A stretch of 64,000 nt of DNA from NCBI GenBank assembly GCA_907165135.1, contig OU015569.1, positions 2,914,001-2,978,000 of the forward strand, read 5' to 3'. This document shows positions 25,080 through 36,108 of the stretch, in pieces. The notes beneath the pieces are model-generated. The model searched no databases, was not told the DNA's origin, and saw nothing but the letters and a program-made list of their open reading frames with translations. Origin of the DNA: Oikopleura dioica. Taxonomy: Eukaryota; Chordata; Appendicularia; Copelata; Oikopleuridae. A program made the translations under genes and the position numbers. How positions within the stretch are numbered: position 1 is the first letter of the stretch; every line of letters starts with the position of its first letter.

Positions 25080-28076
25080 TCACTGCGAAGTTTGGTTCTT
25101 TTCGTAGAGCAAACGCTCTCTCTCGGCGGAATCAAGTGCCCTAAACGGCGGATAAGTGTCCACATCGCGAGCGTTAAAATACACAGCCCATACGCATGTT
25201 TTCTTAAGTTTAGAGTATATCCGTTTGCGAACCTTTGGTTTTGTCGGTGGAATTGTTTTTTCGACTTCTGTTCTTTCATACGACACACGATTTCGGTCAC
25301 TATCTAAGCGAGGACCTCAACAAGCTGATTTTTTTACTAATATAACTTTGATGGAAGAATAAATCGATAAGAAAGCTTATAATTAATCTGCTTAGGGTTA
25401 TTGAGAGGTGTTGAGTCCCTTTCAAAATCGAGACGGCGATGATGAGAGCAATTAACGCCGGAACTAAGATATTGAGCACGTTTGAGAAGTCATTGATCGG
25501 CTGGGCTTCGACAGTGTTTGAAGTGACAGGGCCTCTTTGAGTAGGCAGTATCAGCGGATCTTGTACAGGTGTAGCGCTCGTTTTAACAGTAGTTGCCTTG
25601 CTGGTCGTCATTTTAGAAGTCGTCGTCGTAGTGCTGGAAGTAGACGTGGCCCTGGTTGTTGTAGATGACATAGGAAGGGAAGCAGCAGTAGCTGGGACTG
25701 GACGCGTTCTATAGTTTGACAGAGTCGATAATAGATATTCCTCAGTTACGACAAAGTCGTCCGGATTCATGCCAGAACTCATGCCCGCGTCATCTTCAAA
25801 CATAAAGCTCAAAATTAAATTTCTACGAATGGCAGTGTTCTACTTTTATCTATAAAGTTGAGATTGAGCTACTCTGAACCTTCGACCATATCTGAGGGGC
25901 CATCTAGAAGGGATACATAAATCCCTTCCGTTAGCTCTTGAACCACTGGAGTACTTCCTTCTTCATTTTCGATCGAAGGTACTCGAAAGAATTCAGTAAC
26001 TGGTCTTGGGCCCCTAGCCTCTTCTTCCATAAGCGATCCACCTGATCCGTCTTGCACGTTACTGTCGCTACCAGAGGCCTCTTCTTCATCGTCAATTTCC
26101 ACGAATTTAATAATAGTCCACTCCGTAGGATAGCTCGTTTGTACTTGATTATCCGCATTTTTCGATAATTGCGGTGGACTGGTAGGAACGTCCTCATTTA
26201 TGGTCCTGCTTGTCGTTGCATTTGCGTTTTCGTTCACTTCTGGCTCGGCTTCTAAGATTGTGTAAACTTGATCGATGATTTCTGATCCAGATAAATCTCC
26301 AGACGCCTCCTCGGGATCTAGTGGAGCACTAGAAGTAGGACTAGGGTCGCCACTCCGAGCCGATTCTGTAATCAACTCTTCAAGTTCTTCTAAACTTGGT
26401 TGTGTCACCGACACCGTGACACTCTCAGACTGGGTGGTCTCTGGCTGCGTGCTTGTAGCGCCTAAAGAGATTTTTAACACGTGCAAGGACCTCAAACTCG
26501 CGACTTCTTGATTTTATAAATTTTAGCAGTTAACTTTGGCTGCCGGGGGTTTTGCCTGAGCGGGGGTTTGACCTGGCGTCGGATTTACCTGAACGGGGGT
26601 TTGACCTGGCAGGTAAATCCGACGCTCAGGTCAAACCCCCGTTTGGCAAATCCGACGCCAGGCAGATTCTCCGTTTTGATCAAAGTTTCATTCATTGTTA
26701 AAAATTATTCTCATAACAATAATTATTTTCAAAATCTATTCAAAATTAAAATTTTAATTTGAACACTATATCAAGGGGTCTAGGTTGTATTCATGGGACA
26801 GGAAGTTCCGAAATGGGCACTAGAACTCTTCATTTGAGTCATCGATTGCCCTGTAAAAATGACAATAAAATACTGCTGACCTGCCATCTAGTGCCAAGTG
26901 GCTGCTTGAATAGACGCGCTTTTAAGATGGGCGAAGTTTTCTAGCCCACTTGCGCCTGATAAACCCCAGAACATCATACCTTTTTGGAATCAGCAGAAAA
27001 TTTTAAGAACTTTGAGTCAAAGTCTTTGACCATTTAAAATTCTAGAAATCTCCACTTCCGGTCGATTCTAGAGCCGGAAGTTGACGAAATTTAGGACAAA
27101 ATGAAAGCTCAACTTCTTAGCTTTTTTAAACTGTATCATAAGACCCCTAGGCATTGCTAGAAAAATCGATCATCTAACAACCCTAAAATAATTAATTTTC
27201 TAAATAATTAATGAAATTAAAATCAAGTTGAAGAGTTACATTTTTCCATTAGAAAAACGGCGCTTTCACCTGAACGGGGGTTTGACCTGAGCGTTGGATT
27301 TACCTGTCAGGTCAAACCCCCGTTTAGGTAAATCCGACGCCAGGTCAAACCCCCGCTCAGGCAAATCCGCCGGCAGCCGTTAACTTTGACTAGAAAGACC
27401 AGAAAGCAACCTTAACTTTCTCAGGGATTAAAAAGAAAGTTATCGCGATTTTCCTCTATATGCAAATTTTTAGAACCTTCATGACTTGGCGACATTTTTC
27501 GTAGATTCTTTTCTGGACTTTCTTTTGACATGGTAGAGGTCGCAGTTGTTGACATCGAAGTCGTCTCAATAAGTGCGGCAGAAGTCGTAGTAGAAGTGAC
27601 CTTTTTAACTGGATTTGCGCCCGTTTCAATCGAATTTAAATCCGCTGTTGAGGAAACACCGTAATCAATAAAATCTTTAGAAGTTGAGGTTACATCCAAA
27701 TTTGCAACAGTTTCAGCTGGAGTCCGGCTTCTCAGAATAATCGGCGGGTCACCTATCCGGCGAGGATAATTGAGTCCAGCATTGTCCGGGGGAAAGAGCT
27801 GTCTGAAAATCCACCTACTTTTTCTGGATATATTTTATATCTATCTAAGCGAAATTGACCTTGAGGCTTCTGACCTGGGAAATTCTGAAGGTTTTTTCAT
27901 GGGCACTGGTGTGCTCGAAATCTCTCTTTGTCTCAGAACTCAGTCTCACAGAGGATGATCTTGTAATCGTTTTGCTCGCAGATCTCAGTGCACTTTGACC
28001 TCATGACTTTGCACATACCTACCTGATAAATTAAACATTCATGTATATACTCTGGATAGTTATCGACATTCAACAT
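25080..28076 (-). CDS. Mucin-like single-pass membrane protein with acidic Ser-Gly motifs (5' end uncertain)
   Basis: Minus-strand exons join in frame. First is a Cys-rich block (28076-27946) with C-x6-C, then a Pro-rich exon (27913-27862), a Thr/Ser-rich exon (27808 to about 27470), an acidic Thr-rich exon (26460-25883) with Ser-Gly pairs beside Asp/Glu that look like glycosaminoglycan sites, and a Thr/Ser run. A hydrophobic segment near 25450-25500 follows, then a basic tail of about 68 residues ending at the TGA at 25082-25080. The predicted location is the cell surface. The intron 27914-27945 is GA-AG; 25304-25418 appears GG-AG. A transposon-like element sits in the 1-kb intron between 27470 and 26460. 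No signal peptide was found, so the 5' end may lie further upstream. No family is assigned. Confidence 0.6.
26538..27378. mobile_element. Foldback/MULE-like element with about 110-bp inverted ends and 9-bp target duplication
   Basis: The ends begin GGCTGCCG and match over at least 54 bp with three mismatches, continuing imperfectly to about 110 bp. GTTAACTTT flanks both sides (26529-26537 and 27379-27387). The ends are built from subrepeats such as GGGGGTTTGACCTG and CGTCGGATTTACCTG in alternating orientation. A 9-bp duplication with long ends fits a non-autonomous Mutator-like element. There is no coding capacity inside. It lies in an intron of the mucin-like gene. Confidence 0.88.
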
Positions 28077-28453
28077 GTGGTTTTTACGAAGAGCGGCAGT
28101 TCGTCAAACTTATATCACTTCTCAGCCCAGACAGCTGCTTCCATTGACCATCAATTTTACTGTATCCTATTATCAGTCTCTCATAAATAAGAAGATATGC
28201 ATTTCACCACTCTTTTTTTGTTTTAAAAAATTTCCGAATTTCTTTTCATAATTCCTCTTTTATAGTTGCAGAAAAACTGAAATGCCTGCAAAATATTCGA
28301 TTTTTTAAATTTCTTGTTTTTTATCGATAAAATAAAAATCAGACTGGGAGCTTGAAAGGTGAATAGAAGTGCGCAGAATGTTGACAGTGAAGATATAAGA
28401 AGGGTTGTTTTGCTGTTTTGAGAAAAAAAGGCGGTGAAGCTTGGAACTTGGCG
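28077..28453. other. Gap between two minus-strand genes
   Basis: AT-rich sequence. A possible exon-like frame lies near 28080-28165 on the minus strand and might belong to the 5' end of the mucin-like gene, but I could not join it. Confidence 0.35.
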
Positions 28454-29403
28454 TTACTCAGAGTTGTGAACCCAGAAGGTTCCAAATGTCTGTTGCTGGA
28501 TTCGCGAGGAGCGCGCGGATCCCGTCGAACTTGGCTGAAAATCAGAGTGTTCAGAAGAGTCGTTTTCCAGTTGAGCTTTACCGCCGGATAGGGCCTAGCC
28601 AAAATGCACCGTTAATTTTGAACACGACATATCTAAATCGAAAATGCCACAGATGCAAAAAAATGATTCCTTACGAGACCAGAAAATGGTATTTATTCAG
28701 CTTCAAGTGAAGCAGCTGAATCTTTTTAACTGTGGTTTGTCCTTTAGCTCGAGCGTGAGAACAAAAAGAAAATACTTTTCTTGAATTTGTGACATTCGGT
28801 TCCAGATATGCTCAAAACACATGAAACAAAATATTTCAATCGCAATTATTTTTCTCCTCGATTATTGAGCGACTCACCGAAGTTACAATTGTCTTTGCTA
28901 GCTGTTGAATTGATTCTTCTCTTTTCGCAGCTAAAAAGAAAGGATAATAAGAATCGCACAAAAAAACTACCTTCAATTTCGAGGAGATCTTTGGCCTCAG
29001 AAAAGCATTTCTCGGTGATTAACGTCGCTAGTTCTTCGATCTGACTTTCTAGCGATGGCTGGCTCTGGCTCTTTGACTTCTCTTGCGACTCTTCATCTCA
29101 TAATTTAATTTGGAGAAATAGAAAAAGAACTTTACCGTCATCAGAATCAATGTAGAGCAAATCTTCTTCGTCCGAGAATGTCGAGCTATAAGATACTCGC
29201 TAGAAGAGATTAATTATTATATTTAGATACTTACGATGAAGAAAACGAAGTTGAATGGATGATACTGCTTCTGTAGCTTTGGAAGCCGCCCAGCGAGGTC
29301 ATTCGCGAAGAAGAAATTATCGACACTGGCTAGAACACTTTTGTGAATTTCCAAATGAAAGTGCCAGTAAACGGCTCCATTCAATTTGGTTAGGCGACGA
29401 CAT
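28454..29403 (-). CDS. Small Ser-rich and acidic protein with amphipathic helix
   Basis: Starting at ATG 29403-29401, five short minus-strand exons join in frame to a TAA at 28456-28454. The product has a Ser-rich N-terminal third and an acidic patch (SDEEDLLYIDSDDDEES). A helical segment of about 40 residues (QIEELATLITEKCFSEAKDL) and a polar C-terminus follow. Introns are GT-AG. The last exon is 28594-28454. It follows the end of the LAP gene by about 230 bases on the same strand, with an ATAAAG-like poly(A) signal between them. No family is recognised. The helix has alternating hydrophobic spacing, so it may bind a partner or dimerise. Confidence 0.55.
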
Positions 29404-29629
29404 GAGCGCTCAGATCTCACCGCCGTTAACAGCACGAACATTATTGACGAGTGCTTTATAGACTTTATTTACGATCAAACCTTCTCTCTTTCAGCTGGTA
29501 TCAGCAAAAAACGTCTATTCTACAGTTGAATACAGAAATTCTAGCTTAGGAAATCGGTTCTCATTTGAAAAAGCCTTAAAAATCGCTCAAGATGATTCAA
29601 ATTTTACAACAGAAAAATAACCAATTTTT

Positions 29630-32600
29630 TTACATAAAAATTTCTTTGAATGTGGCAGTTAAAATTTACATTTATAAGTACGAACTAAAGTAAAAAAAGA
29701 TAAAGTGCGCTTACCTTTGTGATAGACTCTCTCTTGTCGATCTGTTCTTTTTGGAGATTCTAAAAACAAGCTTAAACGCGGAGTAACATTTACTCTGCGC
29801 AAAAATGGACAGTAAAAGAAGGCATTAAAATTAGGGTCTTGCGGCTTATCAGTATCGGTCGACATTTTCAAGGCGCTGCGCAAACGTTCCACTCTTGAGA
29901 GATTAACGTTCTTATTGCAGCCCTCAAGCACGGCGCGCAATGATAACTCGCAAATTGCAAGTCGCTTTCTCTCTCAAACCCGTCAACAGCAGAGGCCTTT
30001 AGATTCTTTCGATTTTCCATGTTTGCAGCCCTGTCATTGAAGCAAATACGCTCTAACACTTCAAACAAGTAAGTTTTTGTTTATAACTAGATTTCATTGA
30101 ATAAACCGGCGATTATTAATTCACCCAAACGAAAAAAAAATATAGAGAAAGTTTTCTTTCTTGAAATAAAAAGACGGATCAAAGTACTAGAAGATTTCTT
30201 TTTCGCTCAATATTGGAAGTACCATATATCCGCTCGTAACTAACCTCAGTCATTTCCGTGATAATTTGCCCTAAACTGGCGTTGCACTCTTCTATCGTGC
30301 GCTCTAACTCTTCTGACGCGTTCAAGCAGGGAGTCGAGTTTGGAGCTTGTGCGACTGCTTGCGCTTCCAGAGCTACAACGGAAATAAAGAAAGAACTGTC
30401 AGACTTGATGGTTCTTACCGTAGACCGCGTCGTGTATTTCTTTCATGGAATGGCGACTTGCTTGACTAGTGTTGCTGAAGCTCGGCTGGCAGGTGGGCTT
30501 CTTTCGGAGTTTCACTTTCGGGCTGATTTTTGGAAAATCTATCAGGTCTTCGGGAATGACTATGCCGGGAATGTTTGCGTTGATGCCCTCTTCGTTTGGA
30601 GGCAGCGAAGACATGCTCGAACGAAGAGATCTTTCTTCTCGAATATTTTGGGAACAGAGAGTCGAGTCTTGATCATCATCAGTGTCCCCTGGCTCTTCAT
30701 CTTCATCTATCGAGTTAGTCAAATCGAGCAAATCGCTTTTCCCTTCCATCCTTGTCACTGAATTAAAACTTTACTTCGGGTTTTTCGATTCACAATTACT
30801 AGAATTTCTTTTGGCGATATGAGCGCCGAGATTTTTCGCAGTCTCTGAAAAATCTCGCAACATAGAACGACTAGGCGTATGATGGCGGTGAAGGGCGAAG
30901 CTAGAGTCGTCAGACTCGCACTCGGCCGGGAAATCGGGATGAAAGTGAACGGAATTACGTTGTCCCATTGGCAGGTGATACAGTCGATCGTCCGAGTCTT
31001 TAAAAACTCCATCAAAATTGTAATTAACTATTTTTTGTACCAATAATGCTCCGTCGAATGATCACACCGGCGGATTTCTTCTTCTGCGGGAGGAGATAAC
31101 AGCTCAAGACTTTTTGGCCTGATCCCTCGAAAAAATCAAAATAAACCTTTTGCGATGAAAAAATTTTTTACCTGCAAATTAATGTGTTCCTCGTGAAAGC
31201 TGACCAGAGGCTTATTTTGATTTTCAGAGAGCCAGATTGCTCGTAAATCGAGATTTTGCACACCCGATGGGAGAAAGAGCAACTCATTCTCTGCGAGATC
31301 AATCACTTTGAGCTGTTTACAGTTCGAAACTGATTCGGGCAAGAAAGTGAGCTCATTTTGGCGAACATGCAAGGTTCGCAATTCGCTAAAAGACCATCAG
31401 AAGACAGGATTATTTTTTGATACTGTTACCTCAAGTTTCCAATATTTTGCGGGAGATTGAAAAGACGGTTCCGATCGACCATCAAATTTGTCAATCGCGT
31501 CAAACTCGCCACACTATCAGGCAGTGTCGACAGTAAGTTCTCCGTCAAAACCAGTTCCGTCAACTCTTCACACAGACCGATGGAAGGAGTAAGCTCGATC
31601 AGTCGATTTTGATCAACTTTGAGTATCGACAACTTCCGTAAATCGCCAATGGAATGAGGCAAGCGCTCCAGAAAATTCTTCGACAACGTGATGATCTCCA
31701 AGCTCTTCAAGTTTTTGAAGTTTTCTGGTAGATACTCGATTCTATTTGCGCATAAATCAACCCAAATCAGCGACTCCAGATTGCCAAACGACTCTGGAAG
31801 CACCGAGATTTCATTTTTGTCGAGAATAAGTTCCCGTAGTTTTTTGAGCTGGCCGAAATTTCCGGGAAGCTGGTGAATCTGATTCTCCTCTAAATCCAAG
31901 TGCACAAGATTGCTCAAATTGCAAATTGAATCGGGAAGACTTTCAAGCAGATTTTCGCGTATTTCAAGCTTCGTTAGATTGGAGAGACGACCAATACTAG
32001 CTGGTAAATGAACAAGATCGCAGCAATTGAGCTCCAAGTTGGTCAAATTCTGCAATTTGGAGATGGCTGACGGAAGTCGCTCGATTCTATTGTGCGAGAA
32101 CTTGCCTGGGCTTGTGACCTTTGACCTCTAACGGATAAGGGAACGATGTGTTTATTGTGGTGATCTGCTAACGCAGTCAATCAAGCCCGTGTCATGAGGG
32201 ATTCGAGTTTGCTGCAGGTTCCTATTGTGTCTGGTATTTCTCAACAATGTTCGCAAATCATGCCGATCACTATGTCGCAAGATAAGGCGAAAAGCGACCC
32301 GTCTTTCCAAAATATTTTTCCACTGTTTTGAACAATTCCTTGGAGCTCATTACGACTGAGATTAACTTCCACGAGGTTTATCAGTTGACCAACTTCGCGT
32401 GGTAACCAACAAATGCAGTTCGATTCCAGCGACACACGTTCCAAGTTTATCAATTTGAAAAACCCCTTTGGCAAATCTGTCAACGATTGATATTTTATTC
32501 TTGCAAATAATAAAGATTTCGTTAAAATTTGAACTAAAAAGATTGAAATTGGTCTTTGTTAAATTAAAGGACCCAACCAAGGGACTACAAAAATGGAGTG

Positions 32601-32853
32601 AGTAAAAGAATGGCTCTAATTTTTTGTAACCAAAAAAAATATTTTGAAAAAAAATTTTGACAACCGTAGCTTTTAGGTTATTGTCATTGAGTTGAATTTC
32701 CTTGAGTGTACGTGCTGAACGCACTGCGTCATCAGGGATACTATCTGCGTTTGGGTCAAGCAAGGCCAATCATGCTAATCTACAAACTAATGCTTTTGAC
32801 CCGTAAGTAAGTTCGAGTGATTTCGCTCTAATACCTCGAGATTTTGACTGCAT
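29630..32853 (-). CDS. LAP-family leucine-rich-repeat protein (Scribble/Erbin/Lano type)
   Basis: LAP proteins organise basolateral polarity complexes at the membrane. About fifteen LRRs of the LxxLPxxI type run from about 32750 to 31210. They contain segments nearly identical to vertebrate Scribble and Erbin (LSILKVDQNRL, ELVLTENLL). The post-LRR block follows (QKVLSCYLLPQ, from about 31125), then an acidic and Ser-rich region (30997-30400) and a tail ending near 29630. No PDZ domain is visible before the stop, so the layout resembles Lano/LRRC1. Non-canonical introns are 32240-32338 (GA-AG), 32106-32188 (GG-AG) and 32477-32669 (not GT-AG in any phase that keeps the LRR). Intron 30998-31028 is only 31 nt. 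Exons between 30240 and 29700 are uncertain. Confidence 0.85.
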
Positions 32854-33448
32854 CTGGAAAATCCAATGAGATCTCTTTGCAGAGGTTAACTTATCAGATT
32901 CGAGAGAATCAAGAGGAGCTATTTTTTAAAGGGAACCTTCCTCAGGCGAACCATTGAGACCATCACTTGCGCTTCTTTGAACTCTCTAACTTCCGCTCCT
33001 CGCTGTCACTAATCTCTTTCAGTCACTGTATAATCCGTAATTGCTGTACACATGATTTGATCACAGCGGAGGGAGCTGACAATGCGGGAGTGCTCCTTAT
33101 CGCCCCCGGCGTGTGCGACAATCATATCACAAAAATACCTCCCCCGGGCCCAGAAAAACTATGACATCTCCACACATCTTCCGACGCCGCACATTGGTGT
33201 GATGTGCTCCCATTTTTCTTCCCACTCCGAGAAATATACATACATATTTTTAAGAAGAACAATACTTCAAAATGCTATTGCTCGAAAATCTATTTCAACG
33301 AAGTATTTAAAGAAAATTAACTCTTAATTTGCAGTGACAAGAATTTTTTATTAGGTTTCGAAATGTCAGTAAGAAATCAGATAAATTAGAATTGGTTCAG
33401 TTAGGAAAATTCCAAAAGAGTTATTTCAGAAAAGTTAGTTGGTTAGTG
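32854..33448. other. Intergenic, upstream of LAP gene
   Basis: No exon is recognised. It contains the LAP 5' flank and the 3' UTR of the minus-strand gene at 33449. Confidence 0.45.
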
Positions 33449-34117
33449 TTACTGGTTCCTCAAAATGAGAAACACAGCGCAAGGGATACAAATGACACAA
33501 AGGAGGAAGAAATAAATCGCCACATCTCGAAGAATATCATCAACTCGTCTTCGTTGACGTCCACTTGGTTTGCCTCCTTCCTCGATTTCAAGTTGCTCGT
33601 AAGTGTTGACTCGTAATCCGTGGCATTCTACAGTCAGATCGACTGTGCTGGTCGATGAGTTTCGGACTCGCCTGATGTAGATTCGTTCTTCAATTGAGGC
33701 ATTTTCGGCTGGGGCTTCGATGGAATCGTCATGTAGAATTTGCTCCGTTGCTTCTACGGATCTTTGAAAAGCATTTTTGCAGAGACGTCGATACGCCTCT
33801 TTCTTCATTTTTCGCGCGTAGTTGATTGCCATTTGATCTAAGAATTCGCATTCTTCTTGCAATCGCTCCTGAAAGTTCTCGCCGTTGATTTCCTCGGGTT
33901 GAACTCGCTCTTTGAATGACCGTCCTCTGTTCATCAACTCCTCGGCGAAGACATCTCCGTAGCGATGAATGTACGTGATAATGTCACTGTTGATTTCTCC
34001 ATAGTTTCGAACTTCGCTGGCGAGATGTCCGTCAAATTCGGCAGTTGCGTCGACGAGATCTTCTGCGTGGACGACAATGCATCTTGCAAGCAAAAAACAA
34101 TAGAGCGATTCCTCCAT
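33449..34117 (-). CDS. Signal-peptide protein with C-terminal transmembrane segment
   Basis: A single uninterrupted frame of 222 codons. The chosen ATG at 34117 follows an AG 12 bases upstream (possible trans-splice acceptor) and gives a hydrophobic start ending IVVHA, a credible signal peptide. The middle is Glu/Arg-rich helix. A hydrophobic segment of about 20 residues (AIYFFLLCVICIPCAVFLIL) ends three residues before the stop. The predicted product is a type I membrane protein with almost no cytoplasmic tail, as in some ER or Golgi proteins. It is rare in this window in having no intron. No family is recognised. Confidence 0.7.
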   Translation of the reverse strand: MEESLYCFLLARCIVVHAEDLVDATAEFDGHLASEVRNYGEINSDIITYIHRYGDVFAEELMNRGRSFKERVQPEEINGENFQERLQEECEFLDQMAINYARKMKKEAYRRLCKNAFQRSVEATEQILHDDSIEAPAENASIEERIYIRRVRNSSTSTVDLTVECHGLRVNTYEQLEIEEGGKPSGRQRRRVDDILRDVAIYFFLLCVICIPCAVFLILRNQ

Positions 34118-34586
34118 CCTTCGTTTTTGTTCTGATTTCCGCAATTTTCCGCAACCGGTTACATTTCAAAAACGGTCAAAAGAGGGCGCAACGAGGTCGC
34201 AGGTGAACCAGCGGGAGATTCTCGGTGGGTAACAGATGCTATCCTTAGTGATTGATAATCTCTGGCATTTTTCGATAAGGAGTTTATTTTTGCTTTTTTT
34301 CGGAAATGCAAAAAATATAGATTTATGTCGATAAAAGATTTGGGGCGATAGTGAAAGGACCACTTTTTTAGCATAATTTCTATGCAAGATAATTCTCAAG
34401 TGGTCAAGAGTTTTCTTAACCCGTGAGCTTTCACACCAGAAAACAAAAGTAGCCATTTATTTTTCAATCATTGATTTTCAATGCCAAGATCGTGGTTTTC
34501 TTCTGTTACCAAAGCCGAATGCCGTTGATGTTTGAGCATCAAAAAACGGCACCGGCTTAAAATGGTCAGACGGTCTTTTCATTGTC
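34118..34586. other. Intergenic between divergent genes
   Basis: It separates the minus-strand gene ending its 5' side at 34117 from the plus-strand ATG at 34587. No exon or motif is recognised. Confidence 0.45.
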
Positions 34587-35347
34587 ATGCGCGCAGGTAA
34601 ATTCTTTATGCGCGTTGACTTCGAAAGACAATAATATAATTTGTACGGATGGGCTGTTTCAAAAACAGATATTTAAACGACGGTCTCAGGATGATTTTCT
34701 CTCACTTAGAGTTCCGATAAATAACTTTTCGAAATGGCTCGAGACGAATTCTGCTTTGGTTAGTTTCCAATTTTCTGATAGCAGAGATAGATTATTCAAA
34801 AGAGATAGAGGGAAGTAAATTTATTTAAGCTAATCCTGAGACCACCACTCACTCTTCTTTGAATCTTCGATGCTCTTTCAGGATCTTCACTACCGCTAAT
34901 CTTGGAAACATCAATGTCACCGAGAAGACAGTCTGCGAAGGAAAGGTTCAATGCTCTTTCTACCTCTCCGTTTTCGTAGTAAATTTGAAACCTTATGAAA
35001 GACGGGCTCTCTGGCAAAGTCCCCAAAGCAAAAGACTCATCTTCATCCTCCGACTAGACATTTCTCCAAGATTTTCGACAACTGAAACTGTCTCCAGTTT
35101 ATCATTACTTCTAACTAGCGAATCATTTTTAACCAAAATTAACCTTGCCACACATTCAGACAAAAAATGCCAAAAGGAGACGAGATTTGCTTCCCCAACC
35201 CAACGGTCAAAACTGTCACTGACTTGGATCTTGACGCGCAAGTTGTTATCAGGACTTCTGTCAAACTGGTGAGCCGAATGAACTTATTCAATTGTATAAT
35301 GATTACCTTTTTAGATGGACGTCAAAGTGACCCCAAAATGCAATTGA
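34587..35347 (+). CDS. Uncharacterised protein with very short introns
   Basis: A four-codon first exon (ATG 34587) joins by a 31-nt intron (34597-34627) to an exon encoding SLRVPINNFSKWLET and SFQFSDSRDRLF. The next exons follow after an intron of about 65 nt, then a 26-nt intron (34976-35001), then a probable GA-AG intron, and finally exons ending at TGA 35345-35347. The order and frame are coherent, but the middle part is uncertain. Overlapping frames on the minus strand are judged shadows. No domain is recognised. Confidence 0.45.
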
Positions 35348-35630
35348 GGCGTTTATCCCTTCCTGATCATTTCTAAACTCTTCCCATCTACATTTTCTAA
35401 CCATTATTTCTGCAAAATAAACGTAAATTTAGCTCGACAATAAAACCAGATTCATATGAAAACGAGCATCTATCTACTAGTAAGAGATGCTTAACTTTTT
35501 ATTCAAGGACAGAATCCATTGATGCATATGAGGCCTCAAGAACAGACGATTTTAAATGGCGGTTGATTATTCCAATTAGAATTTCCATTTGGTATGTTTT
35601 TGGACCACTTTTGAAGCTTACAGAGAAATT

Positions 35631-35925
35631 TTAAACCGTAATGTTTTCTTGCTCTGAAGCCATTCCTGGACGAGGTCTTCTTGATGGGCGCGCTCGGCGA
35701 ATAGGCTCCATGAAGTGATGTCGAAGGACCTCGACTACGTGAACGCTCTCTTGGTCAGGATAGTTGTTCCGGATTTCGATGAAGTTTGACATCAGCTGGT
35801 TCAACTCTAATTAATAATGAACATTGAATATTTTAAAGCGGCAAACCATCGAGAGGGAAGAAGTAGCCCCACGATTCGATGACTCCTTCGTTTGATAACT
35901 TTGTTGTCACTGTCGGAGTCTTCAT
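35631..35925 (-). CDS. Small uncharacterised protein (about 84 residues)
   Basis: ATG at 35925-35923 and a 30-codon first exon join by a GT-AG intron of about 40 nt to a second exon ending at TAA 35633-35631. The second exon encodes a helix (ELNQLMSNFIEIRNNYPDQ) and an Arg/Pro-rich tail. It lies 184 bases downstream of the stop of the next minus-strand gene, so it might be a last part of that gene, but no in-frame junction was found. Confidence 0.5.
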
Positions 35926-36108
35926 ATTTTACACTATCAATGTTAAAATGCGGAAAAAGGAAAAATAAACTAAAATATTAAAACCCTCCTAAAAAGCACG
36001 CATACGTCGATGTTCCATTTTCTTCCAGCGCTGCCCATTCAGCTGCTATTTTTAGCTTTTCAACGATCAAAAATTTAAACTCCCTGAACACTTGAAATAA
36101 TAGGATAA

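Noticed and set aside
25869-28076. Resemblance of the C-x6-C block and acidic stalk to amyloid precursor protein
   Set aside because: Only a Cys spacing and a Tyr-Pro-Glu match; the tail has no NPxY motif and the rest does not align.
34796-35241. Two minus-strand frames that look protein-like (34796-35026 and 34993-35241)
   Set aside because: They cannot be joined to each other or to neighbours without breaking the frame, while the plus strand gives a chain with consistent junctions. Confidence in this choice is moderate.
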